Shown: positions 51,475-63,638, numbered from the stretch's first letter. The stretch: DNA of 64,000 nucleotides from Pseudomonadota bacterium (GCA_963205295.1 CAUJIY010000096.1:124001-188000), one strand, 5' to 3'. Program-made: numbers and translations. The notes: generated by a model not told the origin, from the sequence alone.

Positions 51475-54400
51475 ATGTGGATTTCCGACACTTCGGTCGA
51501 GCGGCCCGTATTCGCGGCCGTGATCAGCCTGCTGCTCGTCATCCTCGGCCTGCTCGCGCTGCAGCGCCTGCCGGTGCGCGAATACCCGGACATCGACCCC
51601 ACCGTGGTATCCGTCGACACGGATTACCGTGGTGCTTCCGCCGAAGTCGTCGAGCGAAAGATCACCCAGGTGATCGAAGACGAGATCGCCGGCATTGCCG
51701 GGGTGCAGAAGCTCACGTCCAACAGCCAGGACGAACGCTCGACGATCACCGTGGAGTTCGCGCTCGACCGCGACGCCGATGGCGCCGCCAATGACGTGCG
51801 CGAGCGCGTCTCGCGGGTGACACGCCGCCTGCCGGAGGAGGCCGGCACGCCTCAGATCACCAAGCAGGACTCGAGCATGGACGCGACGATGTACGTCAAC
51901 GTGTCCAGCAGCAGCCGCTCGGTGATGGAACTCACCGATTTCACCCGGCGCACGTTGATAGACCGGCTGTCAGTCATCGACGGCGTGGCGATGGTGCGCA
52001 TGACCGGCGGCCGCAACTATGCCATGCGCATCTGGCTCGACCGGGAAGGCCTGGCAGCACGTCAGCTCACGGTACAGGACGTGGAGGATGCGCTGCGTGC
52101 CGAGAACGTCGAGCTGCCGGCCGGGCGCATCGAGTCGCAGCAGCGCGAGTTCACCCTGCGCACCGACACCGGGCTGAGGACACCGGCCCAGTTTGCCGCG
52201 CTCGTGATCGGACGCAGCCCGGACAACCAGATCGTGCGCCTCGGCGAGGTGGCCGAGGTGAGGGTCGAAGCCGAGGACGACCGCTTCGTCTCGCGCTCCG
52301 ATGGCGTACCGGGCATCAGCATGGGGATCGTGCCCCAGTCCAAGGCCAATGTGCTCGCCGTCAACCAGGCCGTGACTCGCGAGATCGAGCGCCTGCACAG
52401 CGTGGTTCCCGACGACATCGTGGTCGAGATCAACATCGACTTCTCCATGTTCATCCGCGAGGAACTCAAGGAAGTCCTGATCACCCTCGCGGTGGCCCTG
52501 GTGATGGTGCTGGTCGTGATCTTCTCGTTCCTCGGTTCGCTGCGGGCCACGATCATCCCCGCGGTCACCATTCCGGTCGCCATCGTGGCTTCGTGCCTGG
52601 TGATGGCCGTCCTCGGCTATTCGGTCAATACGCTGACTCTCCTCGGGACCGTGCTGGCCATCGGGCTGGTGGTCGACGACGCGATCGTCGTGCTCGAGAA
52701 CATCGTCCGGCGCATGGAGCTTGGCCAGCCGCCGTTGCTGGCGGCGGTGGATGGAACGCGGGAAATCGGCTTTGCCGTGATCGCCACCACCGCCGTGCTG
52801 GTGGCGGTGTTCGTGCCGATTTCCTTCATGCCGGGCAATGTCGGGCGGCTGTTCACCGAGTTCGGCATCACGCTCGCAGCGGCGATTGCCTTCTCCGGGC
52901 TGGTGTCGCTCACCCTGGTGCCGATGCTGGCTTCCAAGCTTTTCGCCGGTGGGGTCAGGCGGCGGCCGCTGGCCGACGCCATCGACCGGTTCTTCCGCAG
53001 CGTGTCGACCGCCTACGGACGGATGCTCGCGCCGGTAGTACATCGCCCGGGACTGGCGCTGGCCGCGCTCGCGGGTGCCGCTGTGGCTGGCGCCGCAATC
53101 TTCCTCCGCCTGCCGGCGGAATACGCCCCACCGGAAGACCGCGCGATGGTGATCATCATGCTGCGCGGCCCGGAGGGAGCCACGCCGGCCTACATGGACC
53201 GGCAGCTGCACCTGGTCGAGGATGTACTTGAGCCCTATGTGGCCGACGGCTACGCCCGGCGTGTGGTTTCCCGCACCGGCATGTGGGGTGCCGGCGGCGA
53301 TGTCAGCACCGGATTCGTCTACGTCCCCCTGACGAACTGGGGCGAGCGGGACAAGGGTTCCCCGGAGCTGGCCCAGGAGTTGCGCCAGAAACTCGACCGG
53401 ATCCCGGGTGTCACGGCGCAGGTGTTCCTGCCACCGAGCCTCGGGGTTCGCGGCGGCGGCCAGCCGCTGCAGGTCGTGCTCGGCGGCACGAGCTACGAAG
53501 AACTCGCCTCGTGGCGGGACAAGGTTCTCGACCGAGTACGGCGCGAGAATCCGCGGATCGTGGGGCTGCGCTCGGACTTCTTCGAGCAGAAGCCGAAGAT
53601 CATGGTCGGCATCGACCGTAACCGCGCCTTCGACCTCGGCGTCTCGCTGACCGCCGTCGGCCGCACGCTCGAGACCATGCTCGGGTCGCGTATCGTCACG
53701 ACATTCGTCGAGCGTGGCGAGGAGTACAACGTGGTCGTCCAGGCGCGTCCGGAGGATCGCGCCACGCCGGCCGACCTTGGCAACATCTATGTGCGATCAG
53801 GCGCTTCACGCCAGCTCATCCCGCTCGCCAACCTGGTAACGCTGCAGGAAATGGCCGGGCCACGCGAACTGAAGCGCTTCAACCAGCTGCGTTCCATCAC
53901 GTTGATCGGCGGCCTCGCGCCTGGCTACTCGCTCGGCGAAGCACTGGCCTACATGGAAGGTGTCGTCGCCGCGGAACTGCCGGAGGGGGTCCGCATCGAC
54001 TACGACGGCGAATCACGCGAGTTCAAGGTATCCGGCGGCGCCATCTATTTCACCTTCCTGCTGGCGTTGGTGGTGTGCTTCCTGGTCCTGGCGGCACAGT
54101 TCGAGAGCTTTCGTCACCCGCTGATCATCATGGGCACCGTCCCGCTGGCCGTCACCGGCGGCCTGCTCGGGCTGTGGCTCATGGGTTCCTCGATCAACGT
54201 TTACAGCCAGATCGGCGCGGTGATGCTGATCGGACTCGCCGCCAAGAACGGAATTCTCATCGTCGAGTTCGCGAACCAGCTGCGCGATCGTGGCCAGCCG
54301 CTCGTGGATGCAGTCATCGCCGCAGCGACAATCAGGCTGCGTCCGGTGGTGATGACCAGTCTCTGCACAGCCTTCGGGGCGTTGCCGCTGATCCTCGCCA

Positions 54401-54591
54401 GCGGCGCCGGTGCTGAATCGCGACAGACGATCGGTGCCGTGGTGTTCTTCGGCGTGCTGGTGTCGGTGTTCCTGACGCTGTTCCTGATCCCGGCTGTCTA
54501 TGCATTGCTCGCCCGCAATACCCGATCACCGGAGCACATTGCACGGCAGATCGAGGAACTCAAGCAGACGGGCCAGATCGCGGCGCCGTAG
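51475..54591 (+). CDS. RND efflux permease (HAE1-type)
   Basis: About 1038 aa from MWISDTSVERPVFAAVISLLLVILGLLALQRLPVREYPDIDPTVVSVDTDYRGASAEVVE...VGIVVDDAIVVLENI-type TM4. Confidence 0.96.
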   Translation: MWISDTSVERPVFAAVISLLLVILGLLALQRLPVREYPDIDPTVVSVDTDYRGASAEVVERKITQVIEDEIAGIAGVQKLTSNSQDERSTITVEFALDRDADGAANDVRERVSRVTRRLPEEAGTPQITKQDSSMDATMYVNVSSSSRSVMELTDFTRRTLIDRLSVIDGVAMVRMTGGRNYAMRIWLDREGLAARQLTVQDVEDALRAENVELPAGRIESQQREFTLRTDTGLRTPAQFAALVIGRSPDNQIVRLGEVAEVRVEAEDDRFVSRSDGVPGISMGIVPQSKANVLAVNQAVTREIERLHSVVPDDIVVEINIDFSMFIREELKEVLITLAVALVMVLVVIFSFLGSLRATIIPAVTIPVAIVASCLVMAVLGYSVNTLTLLGTVLAIGLVVDDAIVVLENIVRRMELGQPPLLAAVDGTREIGFAVIATTAVLVAVFVPISFMPGNVGRLFTEFGITLAAAIAFSGLVSLTLVPMLASKLFAGGVRRRPLADAIDRFFRSVSTAYGRMLAPVVHRPGLALAALAGAAVAGAAIFLRLPAEYAPPEDRAMVIIMLRGPEGATPAYMDRQLHLVEDVLEPYVADGYARRVVSRTGMWGAGGDVSTGFVYVPLTNWGERDKGSPELAQELRQKLDRIPGVTAQVFLPPSLGVRGGGQPLQVVLGGTSYEELASWRDKVLDRVRRENPRIVGLRSDFFEQKPKIMVGIDRNRAFDLGVSLTAVGRTLETMLGSRIVTTFVERGEEYNVVVQARPEDRATPADLGNIYVRSGASRQLIPLANLVTLQEMAGPRELKRFNQLRSITLIGGLAPGYSLGEALAYMEGVVAAELPEGVRIDYDGESREFKVSGGAIYFTFLLALVVCFLVLAAQFESFRHPLIIMGTVPLAVTGGLLGLWLMGSSINVYSQIGAVMLIGLAAKNGILIVEFANQLRDRGQPLVDAVIAAATIRLRPVVMTSLCTAFGALPLILASGAGAESRQTIGAVVFFGVLVSVFLTLFLIPAVYALLARNTRSPEHIARQIEELKQTGQIAAP

Positions 54592-54701
54592 GGCGGCTGC
54601 AGTCGCGACAGGCTGCAGTCCTGTAGCCCCTCAGGCTCTGGGGAAGGCTGCTCCGGCACAGCCGGTGCAACCGAACCGGGATGCGGCCCGGAAAAGGACG
54701 C

Positions 54702-55088
54702 TCAGGCGGCGGTGCCGGCCTTCGGCTTCTCCGGCTGATCCAGCAGCATCACCAGGGCCATCGGTGCGGCATCGCCGGGACGATAGCCCATCTTGAGGAT
54801 CCGCAGGTACCCGCCGGGACGCTTGCTGAACCGTGGCCCGAGTTCGTTGAACAGCTTGGTCACGCCATCACGGTCGCGCAGGCGGTCGAACGCCAGCCGG
54901 CGGCGCGAAGGGCCGTCCTGCTTGGCGAGCGTGATCAGGGGTTCGACCACACGACGCAGTTCTTTCGCCTTCGGCACCGTGGTACGCACAGTCTCGTGGC
55001 GAATCAGCGAGGCCGCCATGTTGCGATACATGGCGGTGCGGTGGCTGCTCTTCCTGCCGAGGATGCGCCCGGCCTTCTTGTGTCGCAT
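54702..55088 (-). CDS. rplQ: 50S ribosomal protein L17
   Basis: [58 protein letters not shown]. Confidence 0.98.
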   Translation of the reverse strand: MRHKKAGRILGRKSSHRTAMYRNMAASLIRHETVRTTVPKAKELRRVVEPLITLAKQDGPSRRRLAFDRLRDRDGVTKLFNELGPRFSKRPGGYLRILKMGYRPGDAAPMALVMLLDQPEKPKAGTAA

Positions 55089-55124
55089 GGCTGTATTCCT
55101 TGCTGGATATCAGGCGCCTGACGC

Positions 55125-56126
55125 TCAGGCCGCCTTGTCGTCGCGAACCAGGCCCGGCGGGGGCCAGCCGTCGACGCGCATGCCGAGCGACAGGCCGTGG
55201 CTCTCGAGCACTTCCTTGATCTCGGTGAGCGACTTCTTGCCCAGGTTCGGCGTGCGCAGCAGCTCGACCTCGGTACGCTGCACCAGGTCCCCGATGTAAT
55301 TGATGTTCTCTGCCTTGAGGCAGTTGGCCGAACGCACGGTGAGCTCGAGTTCGTCCACCGGCCGCATCAGGATCGGGTCGATCTGCGTCTCCGCGGCGGC
55401 GGCGCCACCTTCGTCCTTGCCACGCAGGTCGACGAACACCTCGAGCTGGTCGGTGAGGATGTTGCCGGCGCGACGTACGGCTTCCTCGGCATCGATGGTG
55501 CCGTTGGTCTCGACGTCAAGGATCAGTTTGTCGAGGTCGGTGCGCTGTTCGACACGGGCAGCCTCGACGTTGTAGCTCACGCGCCGGATCGGGCTGAAGG
55601 ATGCGTCGAGCTGCAGCCGGCCGATTGGACCCGAGGTCTGCCCCTCGAAGTTGAGCCGCTGCGCCGCCGGACGATAGCCGCGGCCACGCTCGATCGTGAG
55701 CATCATCTTCAGCTCACCCGCACTCGTCAGGTTGGCGATGACCAGTTCCGGGTTGACGATCTCGACGTCGTGGTCGGTAGCGATGTCGCCAGCGCGCACC
55801 GGACCGGGACCCTTCTTGGCGAGGGTGATCTCGGTGCGATCGCGTGTGTGCATGCGGATCGCAAGCAACTTGAGGTTGAGAAGGATCTCGACCACATCCT
55901 CCTGCACGCCCTCGATCGCGGTGTACTCGTGCAGTACGCCGTCGATCTCGACCTCGGTCACTGCGGCACCGGGCATGCTCGACAGCAGGATGCGGCGCAG
56001 GGCATTGCCCAGCGTGTGGCCGAAACCGCGCTCGAACGGCTCGATGATGATGCGCGCGCGCGTGGCGCTCTCGGGCTGCACCCTCACGCTGCGCGGCTTC
56101 AGGAATTCGCTGATGATATCCGGCAT
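55125..56126 (-). CDS. rpoA: RNA polymerase subunit alpha
   Basis: [38 protein letters not shown]...[44 protein letters not shown]. Confidence 0.98.
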   Translation of the reverse strand: MPDIISEFLKPRSVRVQPESATRARIIIEPFERGFGHTLGNALRRILLSSMPGAAVTEVEIDGVLHEYTAIEGVQEDVVEILLNLKLLAIRMHTRDRTEITLAKKGPGPVRAGDIATDHDVEIVNPELVIANLTSAGELKMMLTIERGRGYRPAAQRLNFEGQTSGPIGRLQLDASFSPIRRVSYNVEAARVEQRTDLDKLILDVETNGTIDAEEAVRRAGNILTDQLEVFVDLRGKDEGGAAAAETQIDPILMRPVDELELTVRSANCLKAENINYIGDLVQRTEVELLRTPNLGKKSLTEIKEVLESHGLSLGMRVDGWPPPGLVRDDKAA

Positions 56127-56143
56127 GGCCTGAGGCCTCCCGC

Positions 56144-56767
56144 TTACTTGGAATAGAGCTCGACGACGAGGTTTTCGTTGATGTCGGGCAGAATGTCTTC
56201 GCGTGCGGGCACCTGCTTGAGGATACCCACCATCTTCTTGTCGTCCACCTGCACCCAGTCCGGAAAACCAACCTGGCTGGCGATCGTCAGGGCACTCTGG
56301 ATCCGGGTCTGCTTCTTGGCCTTCTCGCGGATCTCGACGGTGTCACCCGCCGCGACCTGGTACGAGGGGATGTTGACGATCCGGTTGTTGACCAGCACGG
56401 CGCGATGCCCAACGAGCTGGCGTGCCTCGGCGCGCGTCGAAGCGAAGCCCATGCGGTAGACGGTGTTGTCCAGGCGTCCCTCGAGGATCTTCAGCAGGTT
56501 CTCACCCGTGGAGCCCTTCATGTGGGTCGCCTTCTTGTAGTACGTGCGGAACTGCCGCTCGAGGATACCGTACATGCGGCGCAGCTTCTGCTTCTCACGC
56601 AGCTGCAGGCCGTAGTCGGACAGGCGGCCCTTGCGCGCACCCTGCGCCGCCCCCGGCGGCGACTCGAGCTTGCACTTCTGCTCGAGCGGCTTGATGCCGC
56701 TCTTCAGGAAGAGGTCGGTTCCCTCCCGGCGGGAGAGCTTGCAACTGGGTCCCAGGTATCTGGCCAT
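56144..56767 (-). CDS. rpsD: 30S ribosomal protein S4
   Basis: [39 protein letters not shown]. Confidence 0.98.
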   Translation of the reverse strand: MARYLGPSCKLSRREGTDLFLKSGIKPLEQKCKLESPPGAAQGARKGRLSDYGLQLREKQKLRRMYGILERQFRTYYKKATHMKGSTGENLLKILEGRLDNTVYRMGFASTRAEARQLVGHRAVLVNNRIVNIPSYQVAAGDTVEIREKAKKQTRIQSALTIASQVGFPDWVQVDDKKMVGILKQVPAREDILPDINENLVVELYSK

Positions 56768-56780
56768 GAGTGGACTTCCT

Positions 56781-57182
56781 CTACACGCGCCGCTTCTTCG
56801 GCGGGCGGCAACCGTTGTGTGGGATCGGCGTGACGTCCTCGATGTTCGAGATCTTGAAGCCGACGGAGTTGAGCGAGCGCACCGCCGACTCGCGGCCCGG
56901 CCCGGGCCCCTGCACGCGCACCTCGAGCGCCTTGACGCCGTGCTCGAGCGCAGCCACACCGGCCTTCTCCGCAGCGACCTGCGCGGCGAATGGCGTGCTC
57001 TTGCGCGAGCCACGGAAGCCGCAGCCGCCGGCCGACGCCCACGACAGCACATTGCCCTGCCGATCGGTGATGGTCACGATCGTGTTGTTGAACGAAGCAT
57101 GGACGTGGGCGATGCCGTCCACGACATGCTTCTTGACCTTCTTGCGCGCCTTCTGTGGCGTCGCGGGTTGCTGCGTATTCAT
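56781..57182 (-). CDS. rpsK: 30S ribosomal protein S11
   Basis: [50 protein letters not shown]...[12 protein letters not shown]. Confidence 0.98.
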   Translation of the reverse strand: MNTQQPATPQKARKKVKKHVVDGIAHVHASFNNTIVTITDRQGNVLSWASAGGCGFRGSRKSTPFAAQVAAEKAGVAALEHGVKALEVRVQGPGPGRESAVRSLNSVGFKISNIEDVTPIPHNGCRPPKKRRV

Positions 57183-57206
57183 CTGATCGAACTCCGCCTC
57201 GTGGCG

Positions 57207-57563
57207 TTACTTCTTGATGGCGCGCCGCGGTCCCTTGCGGGTGCGGGCGTTGGTGCGGGTACGCTGGCCACGCAGTGGCAGACCTTTGCGGTGTCGCTGG
57301 CCGCGGTAGGTGCCAAGGTCCATGAGGCGCTTGATGTTCATCGACACCTGGCGGCGCAGGTCACCTTCGACCGGGAAGCGCCCGATCTCGATGCGCAGCT
57401 TCTCGACCTCTGGCTCGGTAAGGTCCTTGACCTTGGTATCGCCCGGAATACCGGCCGCCTCGCACAATCGTGCAGCACGACTACGACCGATTCCGTAGAT
57501 GCTGGTCAGGGCGATCACCACGTGCTTGTTCGCCGGAATATTGATGCCCGCAATACGCGCCAT
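57207..57563 (-). CDS. rpsM: 30S ribosomal protein S13
   Basis: [39 protein letters not shown]. Confidence 0.98.
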   Translation of the reverse strand: MARIAGINIPANKHVVIALTSIYGIGRSRAARLCEAAGIPGDTKVKDLTEPEVEKLRIEIGRFPVEGDLRRQVSMNIKRLMDLGTYRGQRHRKGLPLRGQRTRTNARTRKGPRRAIKK

Positions 57564-57593
57564 CTATGCGATCTCCACCTTGGCCCGGGCCGC

Positions 57594-57707
57594 TCAGCCC
57601 TGGCGCTGCTTGTGCCGCGGATCCGGGCAGATGACCCGGACCTTGCCGTTGCGACGAATGATCTTGCAGTTCCTGCAGATCCGTTTTACCGAAGGGCGAA
57701 CTTTCAT
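57594..57707 (-). CDS. rpmJ: 50S ribosomal protein L36
   Basis: [37 protein letters not shown] read from the minus strand; too short for the ORF track. Confidence 0.97.
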   Translation of the reverse strand: MKVRPSVKRICRNCKIIRRNGKVRVICPDPRHKQRQG

Positions 57708-57783
57708 GTCCCGACTCCCGTATTGCCCGTGCTCTCAGCGGGCTGCCCGACCGAAAAAGGAAACCGCCATGGCTGCGCCGGGC

Positions 57784-59127
57784 TCAACGCAGCTGGCCTG
57801 CGCGACCGTAGCCCCGCAGGTTCGCCTTCTCGAGCAGGCCCTTGTACTGGTGCGACATCATGTGGGCCTGCAGCTGCGCCATGAAGTCCATGCTGCTCAC
57901 CACGATGATGAGCAACGATGTGCCGCCGAAATAGAACGGCACCTTGAGATAGGTGATCATGAACTGCGGCAGCAGGCACACAGCCATGACGTAGAGACCA
58001 CCCCAGAAGGTGAGACGCGTGAGCACCCGGTCGATGTACTCCGCCGTCTGCTGGCCCGGGCGGATTCCGGGCAGGAAGGCCCCGGACCGCTTGAGGTTGT
58101 CGGCCGTCTCGCGGGCATCGAAAACCAGCGCCGTGTAGAAGAAGCAGAAAAACAGGATCAGCGCCCCGTACAGCAGGTCGTACAGTGGCTGTCCCGGAGC
58201 GAGTTCGGCCGCCACGGTCTGCAGCCAGCCCAGGTTGGGATTGGTGCCGAACCAGCTGGCAATCGTCGCCGGGAACAGGATGATGCTCGAGGCAAAGATC
58301 GGCGGGATCACACCCGACATGTTGATCTTGAATGGCAGGTGAGTGGACTGCCCGGCGTACAGGCGCCGCCCCTGCTGGCGCTTCGCGTAGTGCACCGGAA
58401 TGCGCCGCTGCGCCCGCTCCATGAACACCACTGCCCCGGTGACCGCAAGCACTACCGCGATCAGGAACAGGGCCAGGATGACCGACAACTCACCCGTGTT
58501 GACCAACTCGAGGGTACCGCCAATCGCCGACGGCAGCCCCGCGACGATGCTCGCGAGGATGATCATCGAAATGCCATTGCCGATGCCGCGCTCGGTAATC
58601 TGCTCCCCGAGCCACATCAGGAAGATCGTGCCGGTGATCAGCGTGACCGTCGCCGTAAAGACGAAGTTGAAGCCCGGGTTGATGGCCAGTCCCTGGTTCT
58701 GCAGCGCGATCGATGCGCCCACCGCCTGGAAGGCCGCGAGCAGCACAGTGCCGTAGCGCGTCCACTGCGTGATCTTGCGCCGTCCCGCCTCGCCCTCCTT
58801 CTTGATGGCTGCGAGCGAGGGAACGACGACCGCCGCCATCTGCAGGATGATGGACGCCGAGATATACGGCATGATCCCCAGGGCGAACATGCTCATGCGC
58901 TCCAGCGCACCGCCGGAGAACATGTTGAACATGGAGAGAATCGTGCCCGCCTGCTGCTGGATGAAACGCTCGAGCGCCTGCGGATCGATGCCTGGCACCG
59001 GAATGAACGTGCCGACGCGATACACGACCAGCGCGCCCATCAGGAACAGCAGGCGCTGCTTGAGGTCGGCGAATCGGGTCGCTTCAGCCAGCGCTGCCGC
59101 CGGATTGACCAGGCCTCCTTTTGCCAC
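57784..59127 (-). CDS. secY: Preprotein translocase subunit SecY
   Basis: About 447 aa; [61 protein letters not shown]. Likely GTG start at 59127. Confidence 0.97.
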   Translation of the reverse strand: MAKGGLVNPAAALAEATRFADLKQRLLFLMGALVVYRVGTFIPVPGIDPQALERFIQQQAGTILSMFNMFSGGALERMSMFALGIMPYISASIILQMAAVVVPSLAAIKKEGEAGRRKITQWTRYGTVLLAAFQAVGASIALQNQGLAINPGFNFVFTATVTLITGTIFLMWLGEQITERGIGNGISMIILASIVAGLPSAIGGTLELVNTGELSVILALFLIAVVLAVTGAVVFMERAQRRIPVHYAKRQQGRRLYAGQSTHLPFKINMSGVIPPIFASSIILFPATIASWFGTNPNLGWLQTVAAELAPGQPLYDLLYGALILFFCFFYTALVFDARETADNLKRSGAFLPGIRPGQQTAEYIDRVLTRLTFWGGLYVMAVCLLPQFMITYLKVPFYFGGTSLLIIVVSSMDFMAQLQAHMMSHQYKGLLEKANLRGYGRAGQLR

Positions 59128-59173
59128 GTCTCCTGTCCTCGTCGTTTCGTCTGACTGACCGGTTGCGGACCGG

Positions 59174-59602
59174 CTAGTCCTGGATGCTGCCGCCGGCAGC
59201 CTCGATCGCCTTGCGCGCACCCGCCGTCAGGGCAAGGCCACGCACGGTAACCGCCTTGGCCAGCGCACCCGCGAGGATGACCTTCGCCCGGGTTGCCTGC
59301 TGGTGCACGATGCCGGCCCGCTTCAGGCTGTCGAGATCGATCACGTCGTCGCCCGGAATGGCCAGCTCGTGCAGGCGCACCTCGGCAGTCTCGGCAGCCT
59401 TCGCGGAATTGAAGCCGATCTTCGGCAGGCGCCGCTGCAGCGGCATCTGGCCGCCCTCGAAGCCGACCTTGTGGTAACCGCCGGCACGGGCGCGCTGACC
59501 CTTGTGGCCGCGGCCGCAGGTCTTGCCCTGGCCGGCGGAACTGCCACGTCCCAGCCGCTTCGGCGCCTTGCGGCCGCCGGGCTTCAGTGAATTGAGGCGC
59601 AT
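59174..59602 (-). CDS. rplO: 50S ribosomal protein L15
   Basis: [42 protein letters not shown]. Confidence 0.98.
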   Translation of the reverse strand: MRLNSLKPGGRKAPKRLGRGSSAGQGKTCGRGHKGQRARAGGYHKVGFEGGQMPLQRRLPKIGFNSAKAAETAEVRLHELAIPGDDVIDLDSLKRAGIVHQQATRAKVILAGALAKAVTVRGLALTAGARKAIEAAGGSIQD

Positions 59603-59790
59603 CAGGCTTCCTCCACCTGCAGCATGTAGGCCACCCGCGCGATCATGCCGCGGGTCTGCGGGGTATCAGTGACGATCGCGCTCTGGCGGATCTTGCGCAG
59701 GCCAAGTCCGCTGACGCAGGCGCGGTGCGCGGCAACGCGGCCGAACGGACTCTTCACCAGCGTGACCTTGATCTTCCTGTTGCTCGCCAT
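59602..59790 (-). CDS. rpmD: 50S ribosomal protein L30
   Basis: [61 protein letters not shown]. Confidence 0.97.
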   Translation of the reverse strand: MASNRKIKVTLVKSPFGRVAAHRACVSGLGLRKIRQSAIVTDTPQTRGMIARVAYMLQVEEA

Positions 59791-59794
59791 GGCG

Positions 59795-60319
59795 TCAGTC
59801 CTGGATCTCGCTCACGGACTTCCCGCGCTTGGCCGCGATCATCTCGGGCGAGCGCGCGTCCTGCAGCGCGTTGATGGTGGCGCGCACAACGTTGATCGGA
59901 TTGCGCGAGCCATAGATCTTGGCGAGCACGTTGCGCACGCCGGCACATTCGAGCACCGCGCGCATCGCACCGCCGGCAATGATGCCGGTACCATCGGCGG
60001 CCGGCTGCATGTAGACACGTGTGGCACCGTGCGCGCCGGTCAACGCGCAGTGCAGCGTGTCCCTGCGCAGGTCGACACGCTTCATGTTCTTGCGCGCGGC
60101 CTGCATCGCCTTCTGGATGGCGTTCGGCACCTCGCGGGCCTTGCCGTAGCCAAAAGCCACCTGGCCCTTGCCATCGCCGACGACGGTGAGCGCCGTGAAG
60201 CCGAACTGGCGGCCTCCCTTGACGACCTTGGCGACCCGGTTCACGGCCACCAGCTTCTCCAGGAAATCATCCGGAGAGCCACTGGACGGGGAAGACTGTG
60301 CCTGATCAACTCGCGCCAT
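59795..60319 (-). CDS. rpsE: 30S ribosomal protein S5
   Basis: [54 protein letters not shown]. Confidence 0.98.
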   Translation of the reverse strand: MARVDQAQSSPSSGSPDDFLEKLVAVNRVAKVVKGGRQFGFTALTVVGDGKGQVAFGYGKAREVPNAIQKAMQAARKNMKRVDLRRDTLHCALTGAHGATRVYMQPAADGTGIIAGGAMRAVLECAGVRNVLAKIYGSRNPINVVRATINALQDARSPEMIAAKRGKSVSEIQD

Positions 60320-60330
60320 GATGACCTACC

Positions 60331-60684
60331 TCAGAACTCGAGCCCGTTTTCGCGGGCAGCATCGGCCAGCGCCTTGACGCGGCCATGGAAGCGGAAGCCG
60401 GAGCGGTCGAAGGCCACTTTGGTGACGCCGGCACCACGAGCACGCTCGGCGATCGCCTTGCCGACTGCCACGGCCGCGGCGACGTTGCTCGTGCCCTTCA
60501 GGCCTGCGCACACCGCTTCCTGCACCGTCGAGGCAGCAGCGACCACGGTGCCACCATCTGGCGCAATCACCTGGGCGTAGATGTGCCGCGGCGTGCGGTG
60601 CACCGTCAAGCGGTGCACCGCCATCTCCCGGATGTGGGACCGGCCCTTGCGGGCGCGGCGCATTCTTGCCTCGTTCTTTCTCAT
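60331..60684 (-). CDS. rplR: 50S ribosomal protein L18
   Basis: [53 protein letters not shown]...[26 protein letters not shown]. Confidence 0.97.
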   Translation of the reverse strand: MRKNEARMRRARKGRSHIREMAVHRLTVHRTPRHIYAQVIAPDGGTVVAAASTVQEAVCAGLKGTSNVAAAVAVGKAIAERARGAGVTKVAFDRSGFRFHGRVKALADAARENGLEF

Positions 60685-60719
60685 GACCTGTTCCGTCCGG
60701 TAAGGCGGGTCGTCCAGCC

Positions 60720-61253
60720 TTACTTCTTCTTGGCTTCCTTGAGAATCACCTGCTCGCCCGCGAAGCGCACGCCCTTGCCCTTGTAGGGCTCCGGCTCCCG
60801 GTAATGGCGGATCTCGGCGGCCACCTGGCCAACCTTCTGCCGATCCGTGCCCTTGATGACAATCTCCGTCTGGCTCGGCGTCTCCACAGTGATGCCTTCG
60901 GGCACCGGGTAAGCAACCGGGTGCGAAAATCCGAGGGTCAGGTTGAGCTTGCGGCCTTGTGCCTGAGCGCGATAACCGACGCCGACGAGCTCTAGCTTGC
61001 GCTCGAAACCCTTCGTGACTCCCGTGACCATGTTGGCGAGAAGCGCGCGCGTGGTCCCGGAAACGACCCGCGCGCTGCGTGTCGCCGAACGGGTCACGAC
61101 GTTGGCCTTGCCAGCCCCGACTTCAATCCCGACCTGCGGGTCGACGGCCAGCGTCAGCTCGCCCTTCGGGCCCTTCACCCTGACGGTGGTACCGGCAACC
61201 GTCATTTCGACGCCCTTCGGCAGTTCGACCGGCTTTTTTCCGACTCTAGACAT
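60720..61253 (-). CDS. rplF: 50S ribosomal protein L6
   Basis: [33 protein letters not shown]...[23 protein letters not shown]. Confidence 0.98.
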   Translation of the reverse strand: MSRVGKKPVELPKGVEMTVAGTTVRVKGPKGELTLAVDPQVGIEVGAGKANVVTRSATRSARVVSGTTRALLANMVTGVTKGFERKLELVGVGYRAQAQGRKLNLTLGFSHPVAYPVPEGITVETPSQTEIVIKGTDRQKVGQVAAEIRHYREPEPYKGKGVRFAGEQVILKEAKKK

Positions 61254-61285
61254 AGGTTGATCCAGTCAGCGAACGGGACAGGCCC

Positions 61286-61684
61286 TTAGGCAACCACGCA
61301 GATGACTTCGCCGCCGTAGCCCCTGGCGCGAGCAGCCCTGTCACTCATGACACCTGCCGGGGTGGAGACGATCGCCACGCCGAGCCCACCCATCACCTTC
61401 GGTAGCTTGTCCTTGCGCCGGTAGGTACGCAGGCCAGGGCGACTGATCCGCCGCAGCTGCTCGATGACGGGCTTGCCGTCGAAATACTTCAGCTCCACGG
61501 TCAGCTCGCGCCGGTGACCCGGCTGGTCGACAGCCTCGAAGCCGGCGATATAGCCCTCGTCGCGCAGTACAGCCGCAATGGCTTCCTTGCGCTTCGACGA
61601 CGGCATTGCCACCGACTTCAGTCCGACGGCCTGGCCGTTGCGGATCCTGGTCAGCATGTCAGCAATGGGATCGGTCATGCTCAT
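61286..61684 (-). CDS. rpsH: 30S ribosomal protein S8
   Basis: [46 protein letters not shown]. Confidence 0.98.
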   Translation of the reverse strand: MSMTDPIADMLTRIRNGQAVGLKSVAMPSSKRKEAIAAVLRDEGYIAGFEAVDQPGHRRELTVELKYFDGKPVIEQLRRISRPGLRTYRRKDKLPKVMGGLGVAIVSTPAGVMSDRAARARGYGGEVICVVA

Positions 61685-61705
61685 GAATACAATGCTCCTG
61701 GCCGG

Positions 61706-62011
61706 TTACCAGCTCGCTTTGGTGAGGCCCGGGACGTTGCCCGCCATCGCCTGCTCGCGCAGCTTGTTGCGCGCCAGGCCGAACTTGCGGAAGAAGCCCT
61801 TCGGACGACCGGTGATCGCGCAGCGGTTGCGCAGGCGGCTGGGGCTCGCATCGCGCGGCAGCGCCTGCAGCTTCTCGATCGCCTCGCTACGCTGTTCGTC
61901 GCTGCTCGACGGGCTCTGGATGATCGACTTCAGAGCCGCGCGCTTCTTCGCATAGCGCTGTACCGTGCGCAGCCGCCTCTGCTCGCGCAAAACCATGGAT
62001 TTCTTTGCCAT
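61706..62011 (-). CDS. rpsN: 30S ribosomal protein S14
   Basis: 101 aa; [28 protein letters not shown]...[41 protein letters not shown]. Confidence 0.98.
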   Translation of the reverse strand: MAKKSMVLREQRRLRTVQRYAKKRAALKSIIQSPSSSDEQRSEAIEKLQALPRDASPSRLRNRCAITGRPKGFFRKFGLARNKLREQAMAGNVPGLTKASW

Positions 62012-62044
62012 AGGCCTTCTATGCTCGTGTGGCCGCTGCGGCCG

Positions 62045-62584
62045 TTACTTGCGGAACGGAAAGTTGAACGCCTCGAGCAGCGCCCGCGCGTGGGCGTCAC
62101 TCTGGGCTGTGGTGGTGATCGTCACGTCCAGGCCGCGTACTGCATCGACCTGGCTGAAGTCGATCTCCGGAAAAATAATCTGCTCCTGAATGCCGAGGCT
62201 GTAGTTGCCCTGGCCATCGAAGGAACGCGCGTTCAGGCCCCGGAAGTCACGAATGCGCGGAATCGCCACGTTGATGAGCCGGTCGAGGAACTCGTACATG
62301 CGCCGGCGACGCAGCGTGACCTTGCAGCCGATCAGCTGGCCCTGGCGGATCTTGAAAGTCGCCACGGACTTGCGCGCCTTCGTCGCCACCGGCTTCTGGC
62401 CGCTGATGGCCATCAGATCGGCCATCGCCTTGTCGACGATCTTCTTGTCGTTGATCGCCTCGCCGACACCCATGTTCAGGGTGATCTTGGTGATGCGCGG
62501 GACCTCGAGGGCGTTGGCGAGCCCAAGCTGCTGCTTGAGCTTCGCCACCACTTCCTTCTCGTAGTACGTATGCAACCTGGCCAT
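62045..62584 (-). CDS. rplE: 50S ribosomal protein L5
   Basis: [66 protein letters not shown]. Confidence 0.98.
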   Translation of the reverse strand: MARLHTYYEKEVVAKLKQQLGLANALEVPRITKITLNMGVGEAINDKKIVDKAMADLMAISGQKPVATKARKSVATFKIRQGQLIGCKVTLRRRRMYEFLDRLINVAIPRIRDFRGLNARSFDGQGNYSLGIQEQIIFPEIDFSQVDAVRGLDVTITTTAQSDAHARALLEAFNFPFRK

Positions 62585-62616
62585 GGCCTGCGTCCTGTTC
62601 CGCGTCGGTACGCGGA

Positions 62617-62931
62617 CTAGATATCCACCACTTCGCTGTTCGACCGGAAGATTCGCACCCGCCGGCCATCTTCCAGTGCCTTGACGCCCACCCGGTCACC
62701 CTTGCGGGCCGTCGGATTGAAGAGCATCACATTGGAGATGTGCAGCGACATTTCCTTCTCGACGATGCCGCCGGCGACGTTCTTGGCCGGGTTCGGCTTC
62801 TGATGCTTCTTGACCACGTTGACGTTCTCGACGACCAGCCGGTCACCGTCCACGCGCACCACGGTACCGCGCCGGCCCTTGTCGCGGCCGGTGATGACGA
62901 TGACTTCGTCGCCCTTGCGGATCTTCTTCAT
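62617..62931 (-). CDS. rplX: 50S ribosomal protein L24
   Basis: [48 protein letters not shown]. Confidence 0.98.
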   Translation of the reverse strand: MKKIRKGDEVIVITGRDKGRRGTVVRVDGDRLVVENVNVVKKHQKPNPAKNVAGGIVEKEMSLHISNVMLFNPTARKGDRVGVKALEDGRRVRIFRSNSEVVDI

Positions 62932-62954
62932 AACAGCTCCGTCCGGCGCTACGC

Positions 62955-63323
62955 TCAGAGGACTTCCGGCGCCAGCGAAATAATCTTCATGAAATTCTCG
63001 GTGCGCAGCTCGCGGGTGACGGGCCCGAAGATGCGCGTGCCGATCGGCTCGAGCTTGTTGCTGAGCAATACGGCAGCGTTGTCATCGAAGCGGATCAGCG
63101 CCCCGTCCGGGCGACGCACACCCTTGGTTGTACGCACGACGACTGCGCTGTAGACCTCACCCTTCTTGACACGCCCCTTGGGGATCGCGTCCTTGATGCT
63201 GACCTTGATGACGTCGCCCACGCTGGCATAGCGGCGCTTGGAACCGCCCAGCACCTTAATGCACATCAGGCGCCGCGCGCCGCTGTTGTCAGCCGCGTTC
63301 AGCATCGTCCGCATCTGAATCAT
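62955..63323 (-). CDS. rplN: 50S ribosomal protein L14
   Basis: [58 protein letters not shown]. Confidence 0.98.
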   Translation of the reverse strand: MIQMRTMLNAADNSGARRLMCIKVLGGSKRRYASVGDVIKVSIKDAIPKGRVKKGEVYSAVVVRTTKGVRRPDGALIRFDDNAAVLLSNKLEPIGTRIFGPVTRELRTENFMKIISLAPEVL

Positions 63324-63353
63324 GGTCGGGTCCTGCCAATCCGTAATACGGGT

Positions 63354-63638
63354 CTACTGGGCCTCGGCGCGCTGCAGGATCTCTGCGACGCGCCAGCTCT
63401 TGTGCCGCGAAATCGGCCGGCACTCCACGATCGACACCAGGTCTCCCTCACGGCAGGCATTCGCCTCGTCGTGGGCCAGCAGCCGGGTGGTACGGCGGAT
63501 GTACTTGCCGAAAACCGGGTGGCGCACCACTCGCTCCACGGCGACAGATACCGTCTTCTGCATCTTGTTGCTGACGACGCGACCGGTCATCGTCCGCCCG
63601 CTGCCGGCGCCTTCGGCGACCTGATCCTGCTCACTCAT
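63354..63638 (-). CDS. rpsQ: 30S ribosomal protein S17
   Basis: [68 protein letters not shown]. Confidence 0.98.
   Translation of the reverse strand: MSEQDQVAEGAGSGRTMTGRVVSNKMQKTVSVAVERVVRHPVFGKYIRRTTRLLAHDEANACREGDLVSIVECRPISRHKSWRVAEILQRAEAQ

Noticed and set aside
57564-57593. S4-binding pseudoknot leader upstream of rpsM
   Set aside because: The rpmJ-rpsM spacer is only about 30 nt, too short for the E. coli-type alpha-operon leader.
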